Below are positions 8,243-16,591 of a stretch of DNA of 52,647 bases, in pieces. The notes under the pieces were generated by a model. That model ran no database searches. It saw only the letters and a list, made by a program, of their open reading frames with translations, and was not told where the DNA came from. Both the position numbers and the translations under genes were made by a program. Location of the stretch: NCBI GenBank assembly GCA_023443285.1, contig JAEZVB010000093.1, positions 1 to 52,647 of the forward strand. Reading direction: 5' to 3'. Each line of letters starts with the position of its first letter. The stretch's first letter is position 1. This stretch comes from Bacillota bacterium. GTDB taxonomy: Bacteria; Bacillota; Negativicutes; Sporomusales; Sporomusaceae.

Positions 8243-9646
8243 TTATAGCATGGTAAACTCATCTGACTGTTTTAATATGGATTTGAGTATACATAATCCA
8301 TTTTCTAATTCCGCTAAATCTTTAGGCGCTGTTATCGAAATACGAACAGCCGAAGGTACAGGAGAGTTCCCAACAGCAAAGCGTTCAGCACAATATACTT
8401 GGACACCTGCACTTTTTGCACATGCTTCAAAGGTTTTTCCGATCCAGCCTTCGGGTAGCAACAACCATCGGAAGCCGCAGTAATTATCACCCAGAAGACA
8501 ATAGTCATTGAGAATGGAATCTGCTAATCGATTTCGTTCAACCGTCATCTCTTTACGTTCCTTAACTATCTTATCAGCAATGGAAGAGTCTATCAGCTGG
8601 CAAATGATTTCCGCATTAAAAGGCGCTATCACCAGATTAGTATTATACAATGACAGTTCTAAAATGCTTTTATAACTACGGGGCGCAACGATAAAGGCAA
8701 TCCGGAGTCCCGCGCATAATGCTTTTGATGTACTTGAAATATATACAGTTTGCGCTGGAGCTAACATAGCAACAGGTACACTATTGTTCTCACTTAATAT
8801 GCTATTTATTGCATCTTCAATAACGATTATGTTGTATTCTTTGGCAATGGCTGCAATTTCTTTTCTTGTATTTAAGGACATAGTATGTGTAGTTGGATTT
8901 TGATAGTCGGGAATCAAATATATCCCTTTTAACTCTTGATTCTTACAATAATTACGCAGAACTGAAGGCGACATTTCATTATCTTCTTGTTGTATAGGGA
9001 CTAGTTGAATTCCTAGCATTTTTGCTAACGTTTTCATGCCAGAATATATTAAAGGATCAGTACCAATACGATCGCCTGGTTGAAAAAGAGAAGATAAAAT
9101 CGCACATAAAGCATTTTGACCACCATAGGAAAGAATTATATGTTCTTCCGTTGTATCTAAATTCGCTTTTTTTAGCCACTTTACACCAGATGATTTTTGC
9201 GAAAACGATCCACTAGGGGAAGCGTATTGTAAAAAATCGGCGGCATTGGACTGATTTAACATATTTTTAATGAATTTAATTACATAATCATTTTGACTAT
9301 ATGTGGGATAAGTAGGTCCCATTTCAATTAACCCAGTTTTTTTAGCAGGAGCTAACAGTCTGCTATTAACATGCACATCAGATGAGATATAGGTGCCTTT
9401 GCCGATGGTTGCACTTATTATTCCCTTTTGTTCACATAATTTGAAAGCTCTAGAAATAGTACTTACGTTAATATCCAAATAATCAGCAAGTTCTCGTTGT
9501 GGTGGTAACATATCTCCCGGCTTTAAAGTTCCTTTTTTAATATCTTCTTCTAGTAATATTGCTATTGCCTTATATAGTGGTGGTTTTTTACCAATTAGGT
9601 CTGGTTTCCAAGTCATAGGGTAGTTATCAAATGAATTGACCGGCAT
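8243..9646 (-). CDS. MocR-type GntR/aminotransferase-fold regulator
   Basis: 467 residues. The N-terminal GntR winged helix (about 20-85) reads ALLEEDIKKGTLKPGDMLP, PQRELADYLDINVSTISRA and GKGTYISS. After a linker comes a class I aminotransferase-like domain. It includes SYGGQNAL, DYQNPTTHTMS, and the PLP-lysine region SSTSKALCAGLRIAFIVAP. This is the MocR/PdxR architecture, in which PLP or an amino-acid adduct controls DNA binding. It is divergent from the ATP-grasp gene at 9768, like DdlR and ddl in some Bacilli. It probably activates or represses that gene through the palindrome at 9679-9708. Good ribosome site GGAG before ATG. Confidence 0.9.
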   Translation of the reverse strand: MPVNSFDNYPMTWKPDLIGKKPPLYKAIAILLEEDIKKGTLKPGDMLPPQRELADYLDINVSTISRAFKLCEQKGIISATIGKGTYISSDVHVNSRLLAPAKKTGLIEMGPTYPTYSQNDYVIKFIKNMLNQSNAADFLQYASPSGSFSQKSSGVKWLKKANLDTTEEHIILSYGGQNALCAILSSLFQPGDRIGTDPLIYSGMKTLAKMLGIQLVPIQQEDNEMSPSVLRNYCKNQELKGIYLIPDYQNPTTHTMSLNTRKEIAAIAKEYNIIVIEDAINSILSENNSVPVAMLAPAQTVYISSTSKALCAGLRIAFIVAPRSYKSILELSLYNTNLVIAPFNAEIICQLIDSSIADKIVKERKEMTVERNRLADSILNDYCLLGDNYCGFRWLLLPEGWIGKTFEACAKSAGVQVYCAERFAVGNSPVPSAVRISITAPKDLAELENGLCILKSILKQSDEFTML

Positions 9647-9678
9647 ATATAGCTTCTCCTTTTTTTAAACCAAATTGT

Positions 9679-9708
9679 TTTGCACACAATTATAATATTG
9701 TGTGCAAA
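9679..9708. promoter_or_regulatory. Perfect 12-bp inverted repeat, candidate MocR operator
   Basis: Arms tttgcacacaat (9679-9690) and attgtgtgcaaa (9697-9708) surround a 6-base spacer. A further half-like gcaaacaat recurs at about 9735-9743, giving the mixed inverted/direct repeat layout seen for several MocR proteins. It overlaps the promoter elements of both divergent genes. Confidence 0.75.
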
Positions 9709-9717
9709 CAATTGCAA
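9689..9717 (-). promoter_or_regulatory. Promoter of the MocR gene
   Basis: On the minus strand TTGCAA (9717-9712) and TATAAT (9694-9689) are 17 bases apart. The -10 and spacer overlie the palindrome, predicting autoregulation. Confidence 0.65.
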
Positions 9718-9726
9718 TGCTATAAT
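9698..9726 (+). promoter_or_regulatory. Promoter of the ATP-grasp gene
   Basis: TTGTGT (9698-9703) and TATAAT (9721-9726) are 17 bases apart. The -35 lies inside the right arm of the palindrome, so the divergent promoters overlap face to face around one operator. Confidence 0.65.
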
Positions 9727-9767
9727 TCGAAAAAGCAAACAATATTATACATGAGGGAGTTGAAATA

Positions 9768-10916
9768 ATGGTTATATTGGAAAAACCATATATTTCTGAT
9801 TTGATGTTAGAATACTTAAGCCAACATAATATACCCGTACTAGCTAATGACTTTGCAAGAGAATCTGCTAAACGATATCGACTGAATTTATTGACTGACT
9901 CTCAAATGAAAGCAGAATATGAACTGAGTGGAAAGATATATACTACCTCGGAAAATGCTTTGGATTGGATATACAATAATTTGTCTAACCATGAAGTTGT
10001 TCATAAGATAAGTGTTCTAAAAGACAAGTTCAAATTCAGAGAATTACTACGCCCAATGTATCCAGATTTTTTATATAAAGAAGTTAAAGAAGATGAATTG
10101 GAAGATATTAAATTTGAGACATTGAACTCCCCTTTTATTTTGAAGCCCTCAGTTGGTTTTCTAAGTTTAGGGGTATATACAATTTATGATAAGCAAGATC
10201 TAGAAGCAGCACTTTTAGATATAAAAGAAAACAGAAAGAATTGGAAAACAAATTTCCCTCATTCAGTAATTGGCGATTCTACATTTATTCTTGAGCAATA
10301 TATTCCTGGAACAGAGTACGCTATAGATATGTATTATAATGACCAGGGAAAGCCTGTCATTCTTAACATCTTCACTCATAAATTTGCGTCTTCTACTGAT
10401 GTAAGTGATAGGGTGTACTATACAAGTAAAGAAATTATTGATACATTTAAGCATCCATTTGAATTGTTTTTGACTGAAGCCAATCAATTTCTCCAGCTTA
10501 AAAACTTTCCTTTGCACGTTGAAGTACGAGTAGATGGAAATGCAATTTGTCCAATTGAATTTAACCCTATGCGCTTTGCTGGTCTTTCTTGCACAGATGT
10601 CGCTTACTATGCATACGGAATTCGAACAATAGAATATTTTTTACAAAATAAAGAACCAGATTTCTCAGATATATTAAAAGGGAAAGAAGACAATCTGTAT
10701 AGTTTAATTCTACTGGATAAGCCGGATAAAGCGATTCCCTGCTCAGTTTTTAATTATGATAAACTATATAACTCCTTTGAAAGTGTCCTAGAGCTTCGCA
10801 AAGTGAATAATCCTAACCTTGATATATTTGGATTTGTTTTTACAAAAACGCAGAAAAAGAATGAACAAGAATTAGATTATATTCTTTCCTCGGATTTATA
10901 TGAATTCTGTGATTGA
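9768..10916 (+). CDS. ATP-grasp ligase of unknown substrate
   Basis: 382 residues. The ATP-grasp core spans about 90-290: FKFRELLRPMYPDF, the ATP-binding lysine in PFILKPSVGFLSLGVY, the EQYIPGTEYAIDMYY hinge, and the metal-binding E...E-x-N in HVEVRVDG and CPIEFNPMRFAG. Such enzymes couple a carboxylate to an amine or thiol through an acyl phosphate. It is not a standard D-Ala-D-Ala ligase, carbamoyl-phosphate synthase or biotin carboxylase by overall layout. Controlled by the divergent MocR gene. The SRPBCC-like gene follows after 72 bases, possibly in one operon. GAGGGAG precedes the ATG. Confidence 0.8.
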   Translation: MVILEKPYISDLMLEYLSQHNIPVLANDFARESAKRYRLNLLTDSQMKAEYELSGKIYTTSENALDWIYNNLSNHEVVHKISVLKDKFKFRELLRPMYPDFLYKEVKEDELEDIKFETLNSPFILKPSVGFLSLGVYTIYDKQDLEAALLDIKENRKNWKTNFPHSVIGDSTFILEQYIPGTEYAIDMYYNDQGKPVILNIFTHKFASSTDVSDRVYYTSKEIIDTFKHPFELFLTEANQFLQLKNFPLHVEVRVDGNAICPIEFNPMRFAGLSCTDVAYYAYGIRTIEYFLQNKEPDFSDILKGKEDNLYSLILLDKPDKAIPCSVFNYDKLYNSFESVLELRKVNNPNLDIFGFVFTKTQKKNEQELDYILSSDLYEFCD

Positions 10917-10988
10917 CCTGTCTATAGCTTTATAGTTTATCCTACTCTTGTACTTAGAATTTTATAACAGGTCAAGGGAGGAAAACGT

Positions 10989-11486
10989 ATGCAAAAGAAG
11001 TTTAACGGCAAACGAATTGTTAAAAGCTATCATTGGGAGTTTCAGGCTGATGCCAAGACAGTATTTATGTTACTTTGTCCTACAAAAGAAATCGACTGGA
11101 TTGAGGAATGGAAAAATATACATAAATTGATTTATTCTGAGTCCGGGATTGCCGAAGATGCCTGTGTATTTGTGACAAATGTTCCAGGAGAAGGGCATGC
11201 AGTATGGCTCGCAAGCAAGTATAGTCTTGAAAATACGAATATTGAGTACATCAAACATCTTGTGGAAAAAGAAGTGATTATTCGTTGGAGTATGGAAGTA
11301 AGACCGCTGACAGGTAACTCTTGTACTGTTTTTATCCTGTATAACATAACCGGATTGACGGAAACAGGGAATGACTTTGCTCAAATGCTTGATGAGGAGG
11401 GCTTTACCAGTTTAGTTACCAGGCTGCAAAAACTCATCGACTATTACTTGATGACAGGAAAAAAACTGACCTTATTTGACGCTTAA
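10989..11486 (+). CDS. SRPBCC-like cytoplasmic protein
   Basis: 165 residues, no signal peptide, with a strong GGGAGG before ATG. The mix of predicted strands and a long C-terminal helix (TSLVTRLQKLIDYYLMTG) fits the SRPBCC/START helix-grip fold that binds hydrophobic ligands. It is a clear paralogue of the exported, window-edge protein at 1-278 (shared GKR.VK.YH, LLCP.KE..WI..W and IYS.SG). It follows the ATP-grasp gene in the same direction and ends at a terminator. Function unknown; a role in handling the ligase product is only a guess. Confidence 0.75.
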   Translation: MQKKFNGKRIVKSYHWEFQADAKTVFMLLCPTKEIDWIEEWKNIHKLIYSESGIAEDACVFVTNVPGEGHAVWLASKYSLENTNIEYIKHLVEKEVIIRWSMEVRPLTGNSCTVFILYNITGLTETGNDFAQMLDEEGFTSLVTRLQKLIDYYLMTGKKLTLFDA

Positions 11487-11525
11487 AAAAGCAAAGAACT
11501 AGCCTTTTGTATCTCCCGCACGGAC

Positions 11526-11562
11526 AAAAGAGACATTAGCAACATTGCCTAATGTCTCTTTT
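11526..11562. terminator. Bidirectional terminator
   Basis: A perfect 14-bp stem, aaaagagacattag (11526-11539) with ctaatgtctctttt (11549-11562), lies between the convergent SRPBCC-like and MFS genes. Confidence 0.85.
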
Positions 11563-11594
11563 CGTGTTTAATATTAATCAAATACTTTGTCAGA

Positions 11595-12800
11595 TTAAGG
11601 CGTTTTTTCTGCTACAACTAGCTGCGCTCCCGTCCTCTCGTCACTAATAAGCAGGGTTAGCCCGAATGCAATCACAGGCAGAAATGCAAGAATATCGAAA
11701 ACTACCGGCAAAGACCAAATATCGGCAATACGTCCCAGAAGCAACACACCCATAGCACCTAACCCTACACTAAATCCCAGTGTTAAGCCAGAGGCCATGC
11801 CCACATTACCCGGCATCATCCGTTGGGTTAATACTAAGCTACTGGCAAAAGCAGCTGAAAGGCAGGCACTAGTAATGGCGAAAAGAACAAACACTCTCGA
11901 CGAACCTGGTTCCATATTAAATATAGTCAGCAAAATGCTAACAGGCACAATTGACCATAACATGACTCTTTTACTGCCATACTTATCACTAAGCAGCCCA
12001 CCAGCCAGTGTTCCCACTGCGCCAGCTGCCAGGAATACTGTCAACAGCGACCCCGCGTACATGGCATCCCCCTGTAGATACGATACATAATAAAGCGGGA
12101 TAAACGTACTGATTCCTGCGCTAACAGTAGCTCGCATCAGTACTACTCCCAATAAGGCTGCCAACGATACAGACACCATTCCTTTTAGGCTGCCAAAACC
12201 TGCAGCGGCTTTGACCTCTGGTGTCGGCAAATTCAGTATAACCCTATACAACAGTAAGCCTGCAATTATACAAGGAATAACGTACACACCTACATAATTT
12301 ATTAGCGAACCAGTTAGTAGAAACCCCATAAATAATGAGCCTAATGCAAAACCGGCGTTGCCACCTACCACAAACATACTAACTGCTTTGCCTTTAGCCG
12401 CCCCACTTAACCGGTTAACAGTCTTAGCCCCTTCCGGATGAAAAGCAGCAATCCCCAGTCCAGTAAAGGCAGTGCATATTAATAACAGCCAATAGCTCGG
12501 CACTAACAGAGAGGCCAGCATGGAAAATCCCGACAAAACACAACCAGCAGTCATCAGCCACGGCCGGGGACTGCGGTCACTCCAATAGCCAAAAAAAGGT
12601 TGGATAACCGAAGATGTTAAATTCTGCATTAAGGCAATGGCACTGACTTCCGCATAACTTAAACCGAATTTTATCTTAAAATACGGAAGTGCTACCAAGA
12701 GGGCTCCTTGGGACAAATCGGTAACCATATGCCCCAGCCCAATCAGTAGCACACCCCGGGGTACTGCCCTAACTAGATCAAAAAGCTTATAAATAGGCAC
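11595..12800 (-). CDS. MFS exporter resembling fosmidomycin-resistance protein Fsr
   Basis: 401 residues with twelve predicted membrane segments. Recognisable Fsr-like stretches are HMVTDLSQGALLVALPYF, QPFFGYWSDRSPRPW, TGLGIAAFHPEGAKTVNRLS and VGGNAGFALGSL, the last three closely following E. coli Fsr. The family exports fosmidomycin and probably other small anionic compounds in exchange for protons. GTG start at 12800 with AGGAGG seven bases upstream. Single gene. The natural substrate is unknown; I would not assume a resistance role. Confidence 0.85.
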   Translation of the reverse strand: MPIYKLFDLVRAVPRGVLLIGLGHMVTDLSQGALLVALPYFKIKFGLSYAEVSAIALMQNLTSSVIQPFFGYWSDRSPRPWLMTAGCVLSGFSMLASLLVPSYWLLLICTAFTGLGIAAFHPEGAKTVNRLSGAAKGKAVSMFVVGGNAGFALGSLFMGFLLTGSLINYVGVYVIPCIIAGLLLYRVILNLPTPEVKAAAGFGSLKGMVSVSLAALLGVVLMRATVSAGISTFIPLYYVSYLQGDAMYAGSLLTVFLAAGAVGTLAGGLLSDKYGSKRVMLWSIVPVSILLTIFNMEPGSSRVFVLFAITSACLSAAFASSLVLTQRMMPGNVGMASGLTLGFSVGLGAMGVLLLGRIADIWSLPVVFDILAFLPVIAFGLTLLISDERTGAQLVVAEKTP

Positions 12801-13284
12801 TCCTCACCCTCCTGTTTACTACATTGTTTTAGATCTACTTTACCTCAAATAACATTCATTCGCAAGGTATTTTTATCTCCCATTCCAATCAGCGAACGTC
12901 TCAATCGTCGACATTCGCAATTCTATGTGTCTTAGCAAAACTTGATGCTATCAATAACATACTCTTAACTCAAACACTTGAAACTACGCATTTGTATCAT
13001 CCTGTTTGTGACAAGCCAAATCGTCATCTAATTTCCTGAGAAATATTCAAAATATTATATTTTTTACAAAGGGTTTAACTGTTCAATAATCGAATAAAAA
13101 TACGCAAGTATATTACTGGCCGGGGTAGAAACTTCCTTCAATTCACAGTAACCTTGCTAAAAAGCTGTATTTGCACCATTAGCAGGAGATATTTCATAAA
13201 GGTGTATAATCTCGTCCAGCCAAACTCCTAGCATATTCCCCTATAACGTGCTTTGGAAAATATTTAGAAATGAGGTAAAATGGA
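12801..13284. other. 484-base intergenic region before the Na+-pump genes
   Basis: No ORF with a ribosome site on either strand. A TATAAT at 13205-13210 could be the -10 of the oadG-oadB-like operon, giving a leader of about 70 bases, but no matching -35 is visible. No riboswitch consensus recognised. Confidence 0.4.
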
Positions 13285-13641
13285 ATGGAAAGTCAACCCG
13301 TAACTACTAACCCCTTTCTGATCATGCTAATCAATATGACAGTAGTGTTTGCAGTCCTCTGGGCACTAAGCTGGATAATTCGTTTTATTAGAATTCTTGA
13401 TCCAACGCAAAAAAAAGAGGTAACTATTATTGAAGCGCCAGCAGTTGCTCCTCAAACTGAAATTGTCGCAGCTCCTATTGCCCAACCGGATGATACTGTC
13501 CTAGTAGCCATTCTTGTTGCTGCTGTTGCCGCTTATGGCTACAGCCAGCCGCAGATCGTATCTATCCGTCGAATTGACGGGCGGACTTGGACACAAGCCA
13601 ACCGAATAGATGCTATTAATGCTAGCAACAAAAGGCATTAA
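13285..13641 (+). CDS. Na+-pump decarboxylase gamma-like subunit (OadG/MmdD type)
   Basis: 118 residues. One N-terminal membrane helix (NPFLIMLINMTVVFAVLWALSW), then an Ala/Pro/Val-rich linker (EAPAVAPQTEIVAAPIAQP), then a short C-terminal segment, TVLVAILVAAVAAYGYSQ, with a basic tail. This is the shape of the small subunit of oxaloacetate, methylmalonyl-CoA and glutaconyl-CoA decarboxylase Na+ pumps, which scaffolds the complex and links the carboxyltransferase to the membrane beta subunit. The beta subunit follows 33 bases later. GAGG precedes the ATG. No carboxyltransferase alpha or biotin carrier is in the window. Confidence 0.8.
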   Translation: MESQPVTTNPFLIMLINMTVVFAVLWALSWIIRFIRILDPTQKKEVTIIEAPAVAPQTEIVAAPIAQPDDTVLVAILVAAVAAYGYSQPQIVSIRRIDGRTWTQANRIDAINASNKRH

Positions 13642-13674
13642 TCTTAGGCATGATTTGAGGAGGAGGAGAAATTA

Positions 13675-14805
13675 ATGGAATTATTTAGCGCATTTCAAGT
13701 TGCATTAGCAGCTGTATGGGCTGATAGCGGCTTTGTTGCCTTCACTGCTGGTAATGCCATCATGATTGCCGTTGGTATTATACTGCTGTGGCTGGCATTT
13801 GGCAAAGGTTTTGAGCCATTGTTATTATCGCCTATTGCTTTCGGATGCATTCTTGCTAACTTTCCCAAAACCGGGTTTCTAGAAGATCCCGGTGTCATGA
13901 AACTGATTCATGAAATGATTGTGGCAGAAGTATTCCCACCCCTTATTTTTCTAGGTGTAGGTGCTATGACAGATTTTGGCCCGATGCTAGCCAACCCGTC
14001 AACGCTGCTCCTGGGGGCTGCTGCCCAGTTTGGTGTATTTGTATCGCTGGCAGGTGCTATGGCACTTGGTTTCAGTGTACAAGAAGCTGCTGCTATCGGT
14101 ATTATCGGTGGAGCAGACGGCCCAACAGCTATTTATCTTACCATTAAGCTGGCGCCGCATCTTCTGGGAGCGATTGCGGTTGCTGCATATTCCTATATGT
14201 CACTTGTACCGCTGATTCAACCGCCGATTATGAAGCTCCTGACTACAAAAGAAGAACGCGAGATCGTGATGGAACAACTCCGTCCGGTCAGCAAGTTTGA
14301 GCGATTGGCTTTTCCCGTAGTATCTTCCATTGTTATCAGTTTACTTCTACCGCCAATAGCGTCACTTATGGGCATGCTCATGCTGGGCAACCTGTTCAGA
14401 GAATCTGGGGTTACTGACCGATTATCCGATACTGCCCAAAACGCCCTGATAAATATCGTAACCATTTTTCTGGCTCTTGGTACAGGCATGACTATGTCTG
14501 CTGAAAACTTCCTCAATGTAGCAACTATTAAGATCATTTGCCTTGGTCTGTTCGCATTTGCCGGCGGCACCGCCGCTGGTGTACTTCTTGCTAAAGTAAT
14601 GAACAAATTAAGTGGCGGTAAAGTTAACCCGCTTATCGGTTCTGCCGGTGTATCTGCCGTACCTATGGCGGCCCGTGTAAGCCAAATTGTAGGCCAAAAA
14701 GCTAACCCCGGCAACTTCCTGCTCATGCATGTCATGGGACCTAATGTTGCTGGAGTTATCGGAACAGCCGTAGCTGCTGGAACCATGCTGGCGATGCTGA
14801 AGTAA
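13675..14805 (+). CDS. Na+-transporting decarboxylase beta subunit
   Basis: 376 residues, very hydrophobic, about nine to eleven membrane segments. The diagnostic motif is IIGGADGPTAIYLT (near residue 143), whose Asp takes part in Na+ and proton coupling in OadB. PLIQPPIMKLLTTKEER and the late SAGVSAVPMAARV are also characteristic of OadB/MmdB/GcdB. The subunit decarboxylates carboxybiotin while pumping Na+ outward. It lies downstream of the gamma subunit with a strong GGAGGAGG site. Which acid is decarboxylated depends on an alpha subunit encoded elsewhere, so I give no gene symbol. Confidence 0.93.
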   Translation: MELFSAFQVALAAVWADSGFVAFTAGNAIMIAVGIILLWLAFGKGFEPLLLSPIAFGCILANFPKTGFLEDPGVMKLIHEMIVAEVFPPLIFLGVGAMTDFGPMLANPSTLLLGAAAQFGVFVSLAGAMALGFSVQEAAAIGIIGGADGPTAIYLTIKLAPHLLGAIAVAAYSYMSLVPLIQPPIMKLLTTKEEREIVMEQLRPVSKFERLAFPVVSSIVISLLLPPIASLMGMLMLGNLFRESGVTDRLSDTAQNALINIVTIFLALGTGMTMSAENFLNVATIKIICLGLFAFAGGTAAGVLLAKVMNKLSGGKVNPLIGSAGVSAVPMAARVSQIVGQKANPGNFLLMHVMGPNVAGVIGTAVAAGTMLAMLK

Positions 14806-14809
14806 TAGA

Positions 14810-14851
14810 TGGGGGGAAGTGCCGGCTGTAAGCTACCAGCGCTTCCCCCCA
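14810..14851 (+). terminator. GC-rich stem-loop after the beta-subunit gene
   Basis: A perfect 10-bp stem, tggggggaag (14810-14819) with cttcccccca (14842-14851), begins a few bases after the stop. There is no T-tract, so it may stabilise the 3' end or terminate poorly. The minus-strand esterase gene ends at 14855, so the structure is shared. Confidence 0.6.
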
Positions 14852-14854
14852 CTC

Positions 14855-15784
14855 TTACGCGTCAAGGTGCCTCTTAATAAAATCACAAATTTCATTCATT
14901 GCTTGTGTAGCCTCTGGAAAAAGGGGCGCTGTAGCTGGATAGCAATGGAACATTCCCTCACCAATTCGTAAAGTTACGTCAACCCCTGCAAGCCTCGCCT
15001 TTGCAGCAAACTGAGTTGCGTCATCAAGAAGGATTTCATCTTCACCAGCGTAAACAAGCAGAGGTGGCAACCCCTGAAGTTCCCCATAAAGAGGGGACGC
15101 ATAGGGTAATTCGTAGCCCTTATCCCCTGCGTAATGTTTTGCCACTGCAATGGCCATTCCTTCCGGAGATAGACAGACTTTAGCTTTAGTTCGATGAGAT
15201 TCTCCTGCACACTTCAAGTCTGTAATAGGTGAATAAGCCACCGCGGCGGCAGGAAGCGAAGTGCCTTGATCCCGAAGAGCAAGTAAAGTCCCTAAACATA
15301 AACCTCCTCCGCCGGAGTCTCCCACAAATACGATATTAGAAGACTTAATCCCTTGATCCACCAACCAACGAAATACTTTCAGTGAGTCTTCTACTGCTGC
15401 AGGATAAGGATGTTCCGGAGCCAATCGATAGTCAAAGAGTAGTGCACCCACTTGGCTACCTTTAACAAACTTAGCCGTAATTGCTCGGTGAGCATGGCAA
15501 GACCCGCACACATATCCACCGCCGTGAAAGTACAAAATTATTTTGTCTTTAGTTGTTCCAGCCGGTAAAAGCCATTCCGCATAGATCTTATCTATCTGCA
15601 CAGGTGTTACTTCTATTTCTTTCGGTAACTTGCCAAATCTTCCAGCCCCAGCTTCTACCTGTTGACGAAAATTAAGTATCGCCTCATACTGACTCCAATC
15701 AACACTTCCCTTTTTACGTTTAAAACTAAAGAGATGACGGTTTTGCAACAAAAATTTAATTAACCGTCCCCGAAAACTGGGCAT
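14855..15784 (-). CDS. Alpha/beta-hydrolase fold esterase (HSL family)
   Basis: 309 residues. The hormone-sensitive-lipase family oxyanion motif is FHGGGYVCGSCH (about residue 83). The nucleophile is the Ser in FVGDSGGGGL, and the acid and base are in YAGEDEILLDD and EGMFHCYP. These are the PF07859 signatures of carboxylesterases that act on short acyl esters. No signal peptide, so cytoplasmic. GGAGGGG precedes ATG. It lies 28 bases downstream of the TetR gene on the same strand, so the regulator probably controls it and the esterase may process an incoming ester. Confidence 0.9.
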   Translation of the reverse strand: MPSFRGRLIKFLLQNRHLFSFKRKKGSVDWSQYEAILNFRQQVEAGAGRFGKLPKEIEVTPVQIDKIYAEWLLPAGTTKDKIILYFHGGGYVCGSCHAHRAITAKFVKGSQVGALLFDYRLAPEHPYPAAVEDSLKVFRWLVDQGIKSSNIVFVGDSGGGGLCLGTLLALRDQGTSLPAAAVAYSPITDLKCAGESHRTKAKVCLSPEGMAIAVAKHYAGDKGYELPYASPLYGELQGLPPLLVYAGEDEILLDDATQFAAKARLAGVDVTLRIGEGMFHCYPATAPLFPEATQAMNEICDFIKRHLDA

Positions 15785-15812
15785 TGTTTCCCCTCCAATT
15801 CATCATTAATTA

Positions 15813-16424
15813 TTAAGGTTCTTCCTTCCAAAACATGTTGATAAGTATATTTGCATCAGGGGCTTTAAATTTTGAGCCATGGACTGCCTTATGTATAGCT
15901 AAGCCATTAATTGATGTCCAAAATACCATAGCTAATTCCTTGGTATCATACATCTTAATTGACCCATTATTTTGCCCTTCAGCAATAATCGTAGCTATTG
16001 CTTCATAGGGAAATGTGTTTTCTTTTTTTATTATATCTTTGGCTTCCTCCGGAATCGCCTCCGATGAAGTAGCCTGAGCAATAAGAAAATGATAGCGCGA
16101 ATTGTCCTCATTCTGCTCTAACCCTTTAAGTAGTTCTTGAATTGCGAGCCTAATCTTGTCCTGTGGTGGTAACGATTGCCTCAATAACCAGCGGCACGCT
16201 TCATTTAGGCTATTAAAAGAAGTCCGAATCAACTCAATATATACTTCTTCCTTAGACTTAAAATAGTGATACATAAGCCCCTGGGATATTTTTGAGGCCT
16301 CAGCGATATCGGTTATCTTTGTAGCTGCCAATCCCTTTTGGGTAAAAAGCAGTAATGCATTTGATAGTATCTGCTGCCTACGTTCTTCCTTAATTCTTTG
16401 ATTACCTTCTTTATTTCTTGGCAA
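15813..16424 (-). CDS. TetR/AcrR-family repressor
   Basis: 203 residues. The N-terminal helix-turn-helix is clear: RRQQILSNALLLFTQKG, ATKITDIAEASKIS, QGLMYHYFKSKEEVY. The C-terminal ligand domain is unremarkable. TTG start at 16424 with GGAG eight bases upstream. It is first in an operon with the esterase. An 18-base inverted repeat at 16443-16460 lies just downstream of a good promoter (-10 at 16469-16474), a typical autorepressor position. Confidence 0.9.
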   Translation of the reverse strand: MPRNKEGNQRIKEERRQQILSNALLLFTQKGLAATKITDIAEASKISQGLMYHYFKSKEEVYIELIRTSFNSLNEACRWLLRQSLPPQDKIRLAIQELLKGLEQNEDNSRYHFLIAQATSSEAIPEEAKDIIKKENTFPYEAIATIIAEGQNNGSIKMYDTKELAMVFWTSINGLAIHKAVHGSKFKAPDANILINMFWKEEP

Positions 16425-16442
16425 AGTATTTTCTCCTTATTG

Positions 16443-16460
16443 ATTGAACATTTATTCAAT
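16443..16460. promoter_or_regulatory. Candidate operator of the TetR-esterase operon
   Basis: ATTGAA-CATTTA-TTCAAT has 6-bp perfect arms around six bases. It sits between the -10 box and the TTG start of the TetR gene, where binding would block transcription. Confidence 0.55.
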
Positions 16461-16468
16461 ATAAATGT

Positions 16469-16497
16469 ATTATACTTTGTTTTTCTATACAACACAA
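16469..16497 (-). promoter_or_regulatory. SigmaA-type promoter of the TetR-esterase operon
   Basis: On the minus strand TTGTGT (16497-16492) and TATAAT (16474-16469) are separated by 17 bases. Confidence 0.65.
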
Positions 16498-16510
16498 GGA
16501 TTTTGGAGTA

Positions 16511-16549
16511 ACTTTAAGGCTCAACCCATAACAGGTTGAGCCTTAAAGT
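16511..16549 (-). terminator. Stem-loop after the chemoreceptor gene
   Basis: A perfect 16-bp stem, actttaaggctcaacc (16511-16526) with ggttgagccttaaagt (16534-16549). There is no long T-tract, but the AT-rich stem base and its position about 45 bases past the stop fit a transcript end. Confidence 0.65.
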
Positions 16550-16591
16550 TTCCATGAGCCAGACTAAATCCACTTAGACCGTATCTTGGGG

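Noticed and set aside
11595..12800. Assigning fosmidomycin resistance to the MFS gene
   Set aside because: The similarity to Fsr is real but many Fsr-like carriers have other substrates; only the family is supported.
13061..13284. Possible riboswitch before the OadG-like gene
   Set aside because: No conserved core of any riboswitch class that I recognise and no terminator/antiterminator pair.
14217..14852. 211-codon minus-strand frame opposite the beta-subunit gene
   Set aside because: It is antisense to a convincing OadB-like gene, lacks a family pattern, and its residues reflect the complement of the membrane-protein codons.
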